Source: Erinaceus europaeus (lineage: Eukaryota > Chordata > Mammalia > Eulipotyphla > Erinaceidae). From it: 64,000 bases of DNA. This document shows, piece after piece, positions 1 to 9,960 of this stretch. The DNA lies in contig NC_080171.1 of NCBI RefSeq assembly GCF_950295315.1, forward strand, positions 91,001,516-91,065,515, in the 5' to 3' direction. A program made the position numbers and the translations under genes. Numbering within the stretch: the first letter of the stretch is position 1; the number at the start of each line of letters is the position of its first letter. The notes below the pieces were generated by a model, which saw nothing but the letters and a program-made list of their open reading frames with translations, had not been told where the DNA came from and made no database searches.

Positions 1-70
1 AGGTAGGAGTGTCTTCAGATCAGGATTGTGTATTAGGGCAAGATAATTCAGAATCCAGTCTGGAATGTAA

Positions 71-325
71 GACTGGAGGCAGGTGGTGGCGCACTGGGTT
101 AAACACACATAGTACTAAGAGCAAGCACCCTTACAAAGATCTGGTTCAAGCCCCTGGCTCCCAACCTGCGAAGGGGACACTTCAGAAGCAGTGAAGCAGA
201 TCTGATGGTGTCTGTCTTTCTCTCTCCTTCTCTATCTCCTCCTCCTCTCTCAATTTCTCTCTGTCCTGTCCAATAAAAAGGAGCAGTGGATTCATGGTGC
301 TGCACCAAGCCCCAGCAATAACTCT
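71..325 (+). mobile_element. ERI-type tRNA-derived SINE
   Basis: Sense copy of the hedgehog tRNA-derived SINE. An A-box-like tract (TGGCGCACTGG, 87-97) and a B-box-like tract (GGTTCAAGCCC, 143-153) mark the RNA polymerase III promoter. The pyrimidine-rich middle and CTGTCCTGTCCAATAAAAAG follow. It carries the longer 3' end (GGATTCATGGTGCTGCACC, then CCCCAGCAATAACTCTGGAG) seen in older copies of this family. It is diverged and no target duplication was found. Confidence 0.85.
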
Positions 326-432
326 GGAGACAAAGAGAGAGAGAGGATAGAAAGAGGGAGAGGGGGGAGGGGAGAGGGGAGAGGGAGAGGGGGGAGGGAG
401 AGAGAGAGAGAGAGGGAGAGAGAGAGAAATGC
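326..432. repeat. Purine-rich (GA/GGGA)n simple repeat
   Basis: About 100 bases of almost pure AG on the plus strand, directly after the SINE. It probably grew from the SINE's tail. Confidence 0.9.
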
Positions 433-770
433 AGGGGTCAGAAGAAAACCTCTCTTAAAAAATTATGACTCACTAGGAGCTCACAGGGTAGCAGAAACTA
501 TGACATTTTTCTGAGGCATCTTCTCCTTTTGCTTCCAAATCTGTCCATGGTCCCACATTTCAAGAGAAATCTACATGGACATTTGCCTTGCATCCTTCCT
601 CTTTTTCTCCTGGTCTTCCTAACTCCTATTCCCAAAGTACTCCAATTTCCTCCAACTACTTCCTAGTCCCTTTTACATTTATGAATTGCCAACAGTCTTC
701 AACTCAATGTGATTCTTTGAAAGAATATGGTGTCCACAGCACAGGGCAGAAAAAGAGGGGTGATAGCTTT
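433..770. other. Unassigned sequence
   Basis: No repeat family or gene recognised. A short open frame from 588 has no recognisable protein. Confidence 0.5.
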
Positions 771-1232
771 CTGAAATTGCTGTAACAAGCTATCACCAGC
801 TGGGTTACTTAAAACAAAAAGAGTTAATTCTGTCCCAGCTGTGAAGGATAGAAGTCTGCAAACCAGATGCCAGCAGTCTTACTTCCCTTGAAAGATCTTA
901 GGGAAGAAATTTCCCTTGATTTTCCTAGATTCTGATGGCTCTTGGCAGTCCTGGACTATCTTGGTTTATATCACAGCAATCTCTTCCTCTGTCATCATAT
1001 AGCTTCTCACTCTCTCTTCTCACCTCACCTCTTCATATTAGCAGCCCAGTAACAGAATTCAAGGTCCACCCTTATCTAGTACATCATCATCTTAAATCAA
1101 CTAAGTACATCTATGAAGATATATTTTTTTCTAAATAAGGTCACATTCTGAAGTTCCAGATTAAGGGGGGATACCTCTTGAGCCCAAAGAACAACATCCC
1201 ATGGAGAAGTATCAGATAATGTATGCTATAAA
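771..1232 (-). mobile_element. MaLR/MLT1-like LTR, antisense
   Basis: Reads as the reverse complement of a mammalian MaLR LTR: GCTGTAACAAGCTATCACC, GGTTACTTAAAACAAAAAG, a CAGCTGTGAAGGATAGAAGT tract, and later AAATAAGGTCACATTCTGAA near 1135. Heavy divergence fits an ancient insertion. Identification is from remembered consensus, so the subfamily is not assigned. Confidence 0.6.
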
Positions 1233-2324
1233 AACTAGCTCTTAAAATTGAAATAGATACCTAGTCCTATCTGACCATAAATGAAGTCACTACAGTCTGC
1301 AGGTGTTTTTGCAGGTAATTTTCTGCTAACATCACATAGGGAGTGTAAGATTGGAAAATGCCTAAATAGTGCCACTACATATGGTTGAGGGAACAACCCA
1401 GAGGGAAATGAGATGATCTCATCCAAGGGAGATTCCCTATTGCTAAATCCACTTCCCCGACCCAGTCTCAGGAAAACTGGTGAGTATGTGTGTCTTCAGA
1501 TGGCCAGAACAGCTGGCCCCAGACTGGTCAGAGCTAATAACCTCAAACCATGAGGCATATTGGGTTTTGTTTCCTGATACTGCCAATACTCAGGACTGAA
1601 GGCTTTTGTTCATGGAGCAGAGCTCAGTGCTGGTTGTGAACTCAAACACTGCACACATTGCACTCCAGTCTGTTCTATCACCAATTCAGTAGCCTAATAG
1701 TGTTGTTCTGGGCTTAGAAAGGAGAAGGTAGTCTTTCATAGTAGCCACAAATCCTTTCCAGTCCACACACATTGATTAGGACCTTTACCTCTGCCTTCCT
1801 GGCTAAAGGAAGAAGCCATCTGGCTTTTAGAGACTGAGTATATTAAAATATATAGTTTGTTGGTTTACTGGCTCATGTGACCCTTAGTTCACTTTAGTAC
1901 AGAAGCCAGTCCAGGGATTAAGTCAACCTCCACCAATGAGTGAAGTCCTTGTAAAAGAAAGACAGAGAGAAAAACAGATGAACTTGAATGCCAAAGTGCC
2001 CACTCCCATATAGCATAACCAAAAGACACGAACTTGCAGGAGTTTTGAGCATGGATGGGCAGTGGGAAAGCGGAGCCGTGCAACAACTGTCCAGCACTTG
2101 GAATATGCAAGTCAGGATGGGCTGACTGGTTAATGCAAGACTGAAACTTAAACCTGAAATCACTCTTGAAAAATCTCCAGTAATACAAACTACTAGGGGC
2201 ATCAGTTCACCTACTTGTGACTAGTATGCTGTACATTTGAAGGGAGCAGACCTGCCAGGACATGTAAAAGCACAGAAAAAGATGGTTTTGAGGGTTGGAC
2301 GAGATAGTGTATTTCTATTTATTT
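1233..2324. other. Unassigned sequence
   Basis: About 1.1 kb with no clear repeat or exon. The overlapping open frames on the minus strand (about 1889-2202) do not resemble known proteins. Confidence 0.45.
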
Positions 2325-2482
2325 GTCTATTTACTTTTCTTTGATAGAGTGGTGAGAGAAAGTGAAAAAGAGAGAGACAGAGAGGAGAGAATCCTGTGAC
2401 CCTGCTCTACTGTTTGTGACGTTTCCTCTTTCAGGTAGGGATGGATGCTTGAACCTGTATCTGCTAACATGAGAATGTGAAT
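2325..2482 (-). mobile_element. Diverged tRNA-derived SINE fragment, antisense
   Basis: Antisense SINE body: T-rich start, GATAGAGTGGTGAGAGAAAG, the AGAGAGACAGAGAGGAGAG tract, then CTGCTCTACTGTTTGTGACG and a degenerate GCTTGAACCTGTA (reversed B-box region). Confidence 0.65.
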
Positions 2483-2534
2483 AATGCATTTTTAGAATAT
2501 ACTCACACACTCACCTTGTTTCTGAACATACCTG

Positions 2535-2628
2535 TAGCACCTATGAAATAATATAGATACAGCACTTAGTGCATTGCTCAGTATGTAATAGGTCCTCAAT
2601 CAGTGTTAGGTTGCCTTCCTTAAGAAAT
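2535..2628 (+). mobile_element. MIR fragment (3' portion)
   Basis: Matches the MIR 3' core: CAGCACTTAGTGCATTGCTC, then CAGTATGTAATAGGTCCTCA, close to the familiar 'cttagcacagtgcctggcacatagtaggtgctcaat'. Confidence 0.65.
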
Positions 2629-2871
2629 GTTCAGCAATCCAATCTAATTCAATGTAGACAGCATGCAGCAGTCACAATGAATTGGGGCGGGTAGATATTT
2701 TTGGAGAAAACTAGCCTTAATAAGTAGATGACCTATTCTTCCAATCAAAAAAAAAGATGAGTGGCACTATGAAAAATGTTCTGATGTAAGGGGAAAAAAC
2801 AGTAAGGATAAAGTTAAAAGTTTAAGGGGAGGAAAATTATGAATAACACCATATTTTCATTAGAGTTTTTT

Positions 2872-3065
2872 TTTCTTTATAATAAGTTGATATAATAAGA
2901 TAGACTTTTTTTTTTCAATGCCAGGGCTTCACCACTCTGGGTCCATATTTTCAGAGAAAAAGAGACAGAGACAGAAAGAAGGAAAGACACCATAGCGCTG
3001 AAGCTTCCCACAGCACGATGCCATAGGTATAGAACCAGAGTTGTGTACATGACAAAGGAGGTGAT
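2872..3065 (-). mobile_element. Diverged SINE, antisense
   Basis: T-run start, then CCAGGGCTTCACCACTCTGG, an AGAGACAGAGACAGAAAG tract, GCGCTGAAGCTTCCCACAGC and GTATAGAACCAG, the antisense order of an older hedgehog SINE variant. Confidence 0.65.
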
Positions 3066-3734
3066 CTTTTTTGCTAGTCCTCGCAAGAATTCCTTCTGGT
3101 TACAGAATAGTATTGACTTGTGTATGTTTTGGGTGGAGTGAAGATGACAGGAAGAATGGGCTAAATATTGGGGGGCTTACTGGAAGGTCTCATGCATTCT
3201 ATGATAGAGGATCTTCTGCTGTAATTTCCCTGCACAGTCTCCTTTTCCTCCCTTATGTTATCTTCCATGGTTACCATTTTCTGCAGTCAAGGGGAAAGAC
3301 TTCCCTTTGTCTCAACCAGACCTTTTTCCACATTGAGTTATGAACTCCTGAACATTTGGATGGTACAGTCTTGCCAGGACATATAGGAGCCCAGAAACTC
3401 TCAGAAGTTGTAAGAGAAATTCATATATCCCCAAGGCATTGAGTCATAGAATCAAAGAGCCTGTGCTAACATCTGAATTATGCCTGATATTTTAACAAAG
3501 ATGTAAAGGAAATTTAGCTATGTCATAATAAAAAATACTGTGGCTAGCTTTTTAATGCTTCTCTCCTTAACACAATGTGGAACTTGGGCACTGTGGGAAA
3601 TTAGAAAAATGAAGAAAACATATAATGAAGAAAAATCACTACTAATATTTGAGTCTATTCATGCTCAAACAATACTTGTACATACAGAGAGAGATTCCAT
3701 ATATATACAATCATATACATTGTATTTTCCCCCT

Positions 3735-4205
3735 TTATTCATAACATGAACTTTTTACATGGCATTAAATTTCTTCATTTATTTTATTTTTATAGTTGCA
3801 CAGAACTTGTTGGTATGATGTGCATAATGAGCCAATCCACTTATTTTGGAATGTACTGTACTGACCAATTTCTCAATATATGTTTTTTTGCATATTTGTA
3901 CACAGTTCTATCTTCAAGTTCCATTTTTATAAGTGAAATTGCTAGGTCAAAGACATATATATATTCTAGGATTCTGACAATTTGGCCAAATTGCCTTCCC
4001 CAGATATTGTACACAATTTATAGAACACCAGCCATGCATGAAAATGTTCATTTCCTCCTCATGCTCACTTAGCATTGGGATAGTAATCGTCTTTCCTCTC
4101 CGCCAATTGCAGTGGGAGATGACTCAACAGTATTGTTTTAATTTTTGCTTCTTTGATTGCCAATAAGGCTTATTAATTTATCTTATCAATTATTAGATCT
4201 TTGTA
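3735..4205 (-). mobile_element. Ancient L1 (L1M-like) 3' ORF2/3' end, antisense
   Basis: Contains antisense landmarks of old mammalian L1: AGTGAAATTGCTAGGTCAAA (3933 on), GACAATTTGGCCAAATTGCC, TATTGTACACAATTTATAGA and CTTTGATTGCCAATAAGG. No reading frame survives. Confidence 0.7.
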
Positions 4206-4207
4206 TT

Positions 4208-4425
4208 TAATTTTTTTTAATATTTATGTTTTTTTAATAGAGGCAAAGAGAAATTGATGGGGAAACAAGACATGAGAGACAGAGAGAAGGGAGGGCTGCA
4301 GCACTGCTTTACCACTTTTGATACTTTCCTCCTGCAGATGGAGACTGAGGGCCTGAACCTGAGTTCTTACACACTGTAGAATGTGTGCTATACTGGGTGC
4401 CCCACCTCCAGGCCCCTTTGAATTT
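4208..4425 (-). mobile_element. Diverged SINE, antisense
   Basis: T-rich start (reversed A tail), AGAGAAATTGATGGGGAAAC, GCACTGCTTTACCACTTTTG, CTCCTGCAGATGGAGACTGAGG and GCCTGAACCTGAG (reversed B box), ending near CCCCACCTCCAGGCCCC. Confidence 0.75.
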
Positions 4426-4456
4426 CATTTCTAAATAAACTATATACATATCTTCC

Positions 4457-4639
4457 TTAATCATTCAACTTGAGATTTTAAAAAAACAGATCTAAGATCA
4501 TTTACAAACTCTATTTTTTCTCTTCCTTAATTTATTTGTGTATGATCTTAAATGTTCTCTGTCCTTCTTTCTACTTATTCTACTTATCTTGAGCTAAACT
4601 GAGAGGTCCTCTCCTTTAAATCTCAAGTTGAATGATTAA
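4457..4639. repeat. 22-bp perfect inverted repeat with nested inner pair
   Basis: Arms 4457-4478 and 4618-4639 are perfect reverse complements, 139 bases apart. A shorter inner pair (AAGATCAT 4494-4501, ATGATCTT 4542-4549) lies inside the loop. Together they could fold into a branched hairpin. The sequence is AT-rich with no coding frame and no flanking target duplication found. Confidence 0.85.
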
Positions 4640-4932
4640 TTCATTTTTCTTCTTTTCCCTGCCTGGTAAGAAAATTGTTAAATGTCACAAATATTCTTTG
4701 GAGAAATCTTTGGGAAAACTCTAGTTGCATCAATATATTGTACTCTTGTCAGTGTGTTATCCATAATGTATAATTATAGTTTGTTGTGATTCTATTGCTA
4801 AATAAAGAATAACTGAAATTCTTCCTTATCTCATCCAATATCGTTCTCAGCTCAACCTGCTTCTTTTGGCTCTTCACTTCTTATTTAAGCAGACCATTCT
4901 TATTATCTGCCAAATATACAAAACTGTTTTCT

Positions 4933-5223
4933 TTTTAAAAATATTTATTATCCCTTTTATTGCCCTTGTTGTTTTATTGTTGTAGTTATTATTTTTGTTA
5001 CTGATGACTCTGTTGTTGGATAGGACGGAGAGAAATGGAGAGAGGAGAGGGATATAGAGAGGGAGAGAGAAAGACACTTGCAGACCTGCTTCACTGCTTG
5101 TGAAGCGACTCCCATGCAGGTGGGGAGATGGGGCCTCAAACCCGGATGCTTACGCTTTGCATCAGGTGCGCTTTGCGCTTTGCGTCAGGTGCGCTTAATC
5201 CACTGCGCTAACCCCTGACTCCC
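4933..5223 (-). mobile_element. ERI-type SINE, antisense, with target duplication
   Basis: Well-preserved antisense copy: A-rich tail reversed to T-rich at 4933, TTGTTGGATAGGACGGAGAG, CAGACCTGCTTCACTGCTTG, GTGAAGCGACTCCCATGCAG, GCGCTTAATCCACTGCGC. Flanked by an imperfect target duplication (about 4919-4932 and 5224-5238, ACAAAACTGYTTTCT). The tRNA-like head carries a 23-bp tandem duplication (5153-5198). Confidence 0.9.
5153..5198. repeat. 23-bp tandem duplication inside SINE head
   Basis: CGCTTTGCATCAGGTG at 5153-5168 recurs as CGCTTTGCGTCAGGTG at 5176-5191, period 23. It duplicates part of the tRNA-like region between the A and B boxes. Confidence 0.85.
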
Positions 5224-5337
5224 ACAAAACTGCTTTCTAAAGGTTTAGTTTGGTTGTTCTGCTAATACCTGAAGAGCTATACCTGCAGTATAGGTCTCTT
5301 AATCTGTAGTCGATTCTCACATTTTTCTTTTGTCATC

Positions 5338-5482
5338 AATGGGTCTTCACCACTATGGACTGACTTTCGCATAGGAAGACACAGAGGAAGAGAGGGAAAG
5401 ACTATAGCACTGAAGCTTCCCATTCTACAGTGAGGCAAAGCAAGACACCCTCCCATGTGAACTATCAGAGAATCCTCAAAAG
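5338..5482 (-). mobile_element. SINE fragment, antisense
   Basis: GTCTTCACCACTATGGACTG, ACACAGAGGAAGAGAGGGAA, GCACTGAAGCTTCCCATTCT: same variant as 2872-3065, more degraded. Confidence 0.5.
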
Positions 5483-5579
5483 GACTTTTTTTTTAATTTA
5501 ACTTTATTTCCTATTACTCATCTTCAAAGAATTCAGAAACTTCCTAAGCCTATATAATATAATCAATAAAGGGTATTTG

Positions 5580-5862
5580 GGCATTGGTGCTTTCAGTAGA
5601 GTGCGCACATTAGCATGATAAAGGACCCAGGTTCAAACTACTGGTCCCCACCTGCAGGAAGCACAAGCAGTGAAACAGGGATGTAGTATATCTCTTTCTC
5701 TCTTTCTATCCCTTCTCAATTTCTTTTTTTCTTATAAAGAATTTTTTGAAAGGGGGAAAAGTAAAAAATGGCCACTAGAAGGCAGGAAATTCCTCATGCA
5801 GGCCTCTAGCCCCAGTGATAACCCTGGTGGTAATTTTTTAAAAATGTGATGACTCTTATCTG
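5580..5862 (+). mobile_element. Old hedgehog SINE, sense
   Basis: GGTGCTTTCAGTAGAGTGCG, GGACCCAGGTTCAAACTACT (B-box region), CCCCACCTGCAGGAAGCAC, a pyrimidine middle, and the long-type 3' end CTAGCCCCAGTGATAACCC. Confidence 0.7.
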
Positions 5863-6686
5863 GTTTTAGGGGTAGGTGGCAAACTCCTTTTTAATCTTTT
5901 TTGGTAAGATAAACTGAAGTATGAGCTCACAGCTCAACCTTCTACCTCCAGCAGATATATCAGCTGAACTGGGGAACCTCTTCTACATTGATAGCATGTT
6001 CTATGGGTAGGAAGGCACATGGGAGAACTAAAATTATTAGCATGCAGTAATTAATAATTTGCAGTTCATCCTGTGTGCAGCCTTTCACTACAGCATCTCA
6101 TTTGTGGTGTTTGAATATCATGTTTTGGCATATGGCATAACTAGTGCACACACACAATTAATTTTCTATCCATGACTGGATGCAGATAGAAGAGGAAAGG
6201 AAGGGAAGGAGAAGTCAGGGATGGGAAAAGAGAATAACACTCTGATTGTTGCACAGTTGAAATATGACTGTCCTGTGTTCCAATTTTTATTGTTTTAGGG
6301 GCTCAGAGATAAGGAGGAAATATAAAGTCCCTTCTTAGTCTCAGTTTTAGAAAACAAAAATAAAGCAGTTTTCACATAGTCCAATTCCATCTGTCTTAGA
6401 GTTAGTGGAAATCCCTGTTTGATTGCAAGCTTCTTAACTTGTACTTCCATAGGTGTTTAGTGGAGAATAAAAAGTGGCTGTATCAGGTCCTGAGAACCAG
6501 ATGTCATCTTAATGAGCAATTTTTTTTTCATTCAGTGTTAGAGTTTTGCTTGTGCGATGAATTCTTTTCTGGGTGCCACCTCAATTCACTCTCAAGATTT
6601 CCTGCTGGAGGATTGGGAACATTTTTCTGACTGCTCTGTGATTCCTGTCTTGTCCTATAATTTCTATCCCATCCTCTCCCCAGTCA
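5863..6686. other. Unassigned sequence
   Basis: No gene or clear repeat recognised. Open frames near 6439-6814 run into the next SINE and are not gene-like. Confidence 0.45.
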
Positions 6687-6700
6687 CCAAAAGTGATTTT

Positions 6701-7005
6701 TCTTTCTTTCTTCCTTCCTTTTTTTCTTTCCTTCTTTCTTTCTTTCATCATTCATTCCCTTCTGCTGCCCTTGTTGTAGTTATTATTGTTGTTATTGATG
6801 CTGTTGTTGGATAGAGCAGAGAGAAATGGAGAGAGGAGGGGAAGACAGAGAAGTGGAGAGAAAGATAGACACCTGCAGACCTACTTCACCACTTGTGAAG
6901 CGACTCCCCTGCAGGTGGGGAGCTGGGGGCTCGAACTGGGATCCTTCCACCAATCTTTGCACTTTGCACCACCTACGTTTAACAACTGCGCTACCGCTCA
7001 AATCC
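6701..7005 (-). mobile_element. ERI-type SINE, antisense, 14-bp target duplication
   Basis: Reversed tail is a T/C-rich stretch (6701-6746), followed by GTTGTTGGATAGAGCAGAGA, CACCTGCAGACCTACTTCAC, GTGAAGCGACTCCCCTGCAG and GGCTCGAACTGGGATCC. Perfect target duplication CCAAAAGTGATTTT at 6687-6700 and 7006-7019. Confidence 0.92.
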
Positions 7006-7199
7006 CCAAAAGTGATTTTCTACAACCAGGCCTATGAAGATTGTTCCTCCATTCTAAACGTGAAATTCGACCACTCAAGTTTTCACCAAGCACCTGCTCA
7101 GATCTCAGTACTGTGATAGGCCTCAAGAAATGGAGGTGAACAAGACATGTCACTCTCATCAAGAATCACAAGTTTGTTTTTTGTTTTGTTTGCCTGTTT

Positions 7200-7320
7200 T
7201 TTTTCTTTATTTGTTTGTTTGTTTTACCAGAGCACTAGCTTATGATGGTGCAGGAAACTGAACCTGGGAATTTGAAGCCTCAAGCATGAGATTCTCTTTG
7301 CACTATACTATCTATGCGTG
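7200..7320 (-). mobile_element. Second-type hedgehog SINE fragment, antisense
   Basis: Reads ACCAGAGCACTAGCTTATG, TGGTGCAGGAAACTGAACCTG, CATGAGATTCTCTTTGCAC: antisense of the SINE type whose sense form is seen at 28845-29025 (ATGCCTGAGGCTC...CATAAAGCAGAGCTGAG). Confidence 0.65.
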
Positions 7321-7775
7321 CCCAGAATACAGTCTTGTGAGAAAGACAAGAGAAGCCAGAACTTACAACCCCAGTATACTGTGAGTTGGAGAAGAAGCAT
7401 CACCATCTGGGAGAAGCTCCCAAGTAGTGTAGACACTAGAAGAAAAGGGGAGAGTCAACTGGGAGAAAGAGAACATTCTAGAGTGTTAAGAAGCAAATAA
7501 AATGGCATGATAAAGAACAGGCTCTTCAAGCAGTCAAGCAGGGCTGGAATTCAGTTGGCAAGAAAGAATGTAACAGGGATGTACAAAACATCAATAAGGC
7601 CTTGGCATGGATGGTCCTGTGTATGGGGCCAAGGAATTTGTTGTTTTCACCCTGAGGGCAGTGGGGAACTAGAAAATCATTTTATACAGAGAATTTCTCT
7701 TCCAGATGTCCCTGTGACAAAGATCTTCATGGCACAGGAAGAAGGGACAACAGATGTGGCAGGGACTTTGTGGCA
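7321..7775. other. Unassigned sequence
   Basis: Open frames from 7318 and 7507 have no recognisable product, and the second ends in a poly-T-encoded phenylalanine run. I see no repeat landmark. Confidence 0.45.
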
Positions 7776-7776
7776 G

Positions 7777-7804
7777 TTTTTTTTTTTTTTTTTTTTTTTT
7801 TTTT
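7777..7804 (-). repeat. Poly-T run (28 T)
   Basis: Uninterrupted T tract, probably the reversed A tail of an unidentified retroposon extending to the right. Confidence 0.8.
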
Positions 7805-8228
7805 AGTGTTCCAGTTAAGGGATGCTCGCCATGGTGTAAGATCTAGAGATGCTTGGAAGCAAACTTACCAGAAGTGTTGAACAAATAGCATTCATACACA
7901 TCATTGTGATTTTCCCATGTTTTTTTGTGAAGTCTGGATAGGAGACGGCAAACAACAACAGTCTGCACCCCATTTTGTACCAGAGCTATACTCCCCTTCT
8001 CTACCAGCAGACCTCAAAGGTGGAAATATGATTAGGCACCTATAAATATCAACTTGATCCCCAACCACATAAGGCTCAGCATTAAAACAGAAATGTTCTA
8101 GAACTTTCCTTCTAGGAAGGACAGAATATATATATATTGGAAACAATCTCTCCAAGTCACTAACCAATAGCAACAAGATGGGAAAAAACACCTAAGACTG
8201 GGTTAGGAGGTACTACAAATATAGACAG
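7805..8228. other. Unassigned sequence between poly-T and provirus
   Basis: May be the body of an antisense retroposon whose tail is the preceding poly-T, but I recognise no family. It ends at the ERV target duplication. Confidence 0.35.
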
Positions 8229-8234
8229 AAGGAG

Positions 8235-8700
8235 TGTCAGGCATTAAGCCCCCCTTACATAATAATTGTTTTTCCTGAAAGATTACCTACCCATTCCTTT
8301 GATCTATCTTCTTTCTACCTCGAAACCCACCCTGCTTGCAGGGTAACATTAATCCCACCAGTTAAAACCATCACAACAGTTGCTAAGGAAGTTCCCAGTG
8401 TGCCTTTTTCCTTTCTCCATCCCCTTTTCCTAGCCATTTCCATTTCCGACTTGCCACTTCCAGTTTTATCCTATAAAAGTCACTTCTGTTTCTGGTTTCT
8501 CTCTCTTCCTCTTCCCGTGTCCCAACCTGGAGGAGGGCAGGCGTGCAGACAGGGAGGCAGATGCTGGCCATTGCAGTTTGGCGCCATGTGGCTTAACCTG
8601 CTGTGGTCACACCTGACTCTGGGGCTCTTGCCTAAATAAAGAATTGTATTACCACACTGCCACGAGTTCCTGGTCTCTTTCCTGTGATGCTAGCCTGGCA
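8235..8700 (+). repeat. 5' LTR, complete (466 bp)
   Basis: Starts TGTCAGGCAT and ends TAGCCTGGCA, imperfect terminal inverted repeats with TG...CA. TATAAAA at 8472-8478 and AATAAA at 8635-8640 give a U3-R-U5 layout with a promoter and polyadenylation signal in the expected order. The 3' part aligns at high identity with 9058-9391. Confidence 0.85.
8472..8478 (+). promoter_or_regulatory. LTR TATA box
   Basis: TATAAAA within the 5' LTR, repeated at 9163-9169 in the 3' LTR. It lies about 160 bases upstream of the polyadenylation signal. Whether it is active cannot be read from sequence. Confidence 0.6.
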
Positions 8701-8703
8701 TTT

Positions 8704-8721
8704 TGGCACACCAACATGGGC
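8704..8721 (+). promoter_or_regulatory. Degenerate tRNA primer-binding site
   Basis: TGGCACACCAACATGGGC begins three bases after the 5' LTR ends, where a primer-binding site belongs. It resembles the lysine-type site of ERVK-group elements with changes. Assignment to lysine tRNA is inferred. Confidence 0.55.
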
Positions 8722-9057
8722 CTACCCCCCTCGGCTTCCCAGATAAGTAAACGGCCTGCTTGGCTCTCTGCAGCCTCATGTTTAATGAAGGCACTGTGGT
8801 TCTTTTTTTTCCCTCTTCTTTGTTTTCTGAGACCCCTCTGTCATGGGCAACCTTCCTCCTTATCAAAAGGATTCCCAAGCCCTCTACTCCTTTTTCTCTA
8901 AATAGTTTCTCTGTCTCTGGGACATTTTGCTCTGGGCCACACCTTGGTTCCACTTGACCATGATCATAGTTCTTGAGAGATGTGAGGGATTCCCTCCTGT
9001 ATCTCCTGCGGAGAAGGGCTACTCTAACTTGCAGAGCCTTCTCCAAGAACCTTGGAG

Positions 9058-9391
9058 AACCATCACAACAGTTGCTAAGGAAGTTTCCATCGTGCCTTTT
9101 TCCTTTCTCCATCCCCTTTTCCTAGCCATTTTCATTTCCACTTGCCACTTCCGGTTTTATCCTATAAAAGTCACTTCTGTTTCTGGTTTCTCTCTCTTCC
9201 TCTTCCCGTGTCCCAACCTGGAGGAGGGCAGGCGTGCAGACAGGGAGGAAGACGCTGGCCACTGTAGTTTGGCTCCACATGGCTTAACCTGCTGTGCTCA
9301 CACCAGACTCTGGGGCTTCTGCCTGAATAAAGAATTGTATTACCACGCTGCCATGAGTTCCTGGTCTTTCTACCATGACATTAGCCTGGCA
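9058..9391 (+). repeat. 3' LTR, 5'-truncated
   Basis: Copy of 5' LTR positions from about 8366 to 8700, with TATAAAA (9163-9169), AATAAA (9326-9331) and terminal CA at 9391. The first ~132 LTR bases are missing because the internal deletion runs from the leader into U3. A few bases of microhomology (AACC) lie at the join. Confidence 0.85.
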
Positions 9392-9639
9392 AAGGAGAAA
9401 CTTGTTTGTACTGTTTTAAAAGAAAATGATGTTTAAGGCTCTAATGTGATCCCTATCATCAAATGACAACATATCACTTTAGTTTTAACTATTTTAAAAC
9501 ATAAAAAGATCTCAATATAAAACTATTTTGGAGTCCGCAGCAATTTCTAAGAGTTTAAAGAAGATCTGGATGATCAAAAAGTCATAAAATTATTACATTA
9601 AGCAATAGATCAAAGATAAGAACCAGAAGCAAATTATCA

Positions 9640-9960
9640 CTATCTGAAATAAGAAACTGCTGTTGTAATAAACCTTGCAGCTTAAAACAACACACATCTA
9701 TCATGTCACATTGTCCATTGCTCTGAGGTCCTAGTATGAACATCTGAATTCTGGGCCAATTGAAATCTCTACACAAATCAGCTGAAATCTTCAAAGACCT
9801 TGATTTCTGTTCTAACTTTAGTGACTGCTGACAGCATTCAGTATTTTTGTGACTACAGAACTGAAGTCTTCAGTTACTTGCTGTCTGTTGGGATTGTCCT
9901 CAGTCCTTGCTGCCACTCTCTGGTTTTTTAAGCAGTCACCAACGATGGGATAATTATGAT
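9640..9960 (-). mobile_element. MaLR-like LTR, antisense
   Basis: CTGCTGTTGTAATAAACCTTG, CAGCTTAAAACAACACACA, then CTGAGGTCCTAGTATGAACA follow the antisense layout of an MLT-type LTR. Strongly diverged. Confidence 0.45.

Larger units (their letters stand above)
8229..9397 (+). mobile_element. Collapsed ERV2/ERVK-like provirus with 6-bp target duplication
   Basis: Old endogenous retrovirus reduced to LTR, leader and partial LTR. AAGGAG at 8229-8234 and 9392-9397 is a perfect 6-bp target duplication, the usual size for ERV2/ERVK. The 5' LTR is 8235-8700 and the 3' LTR remnant about 9058-9391. Between them lie about 357 bases of leader. All gag, pol and env coding sequence is deleted, as is the first ~132 bases of the 3' LTR. 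Both LTRs keep a TATAAAA box and AATAAA signal. No viral protein can be made from it. Confidence 0.85.

Noticed and set aside
8690..9436. Frames of 140 and 169 codons across the ERV
   Set aside because: They span LTR and leader sequence and do not read as retroviral proteins.
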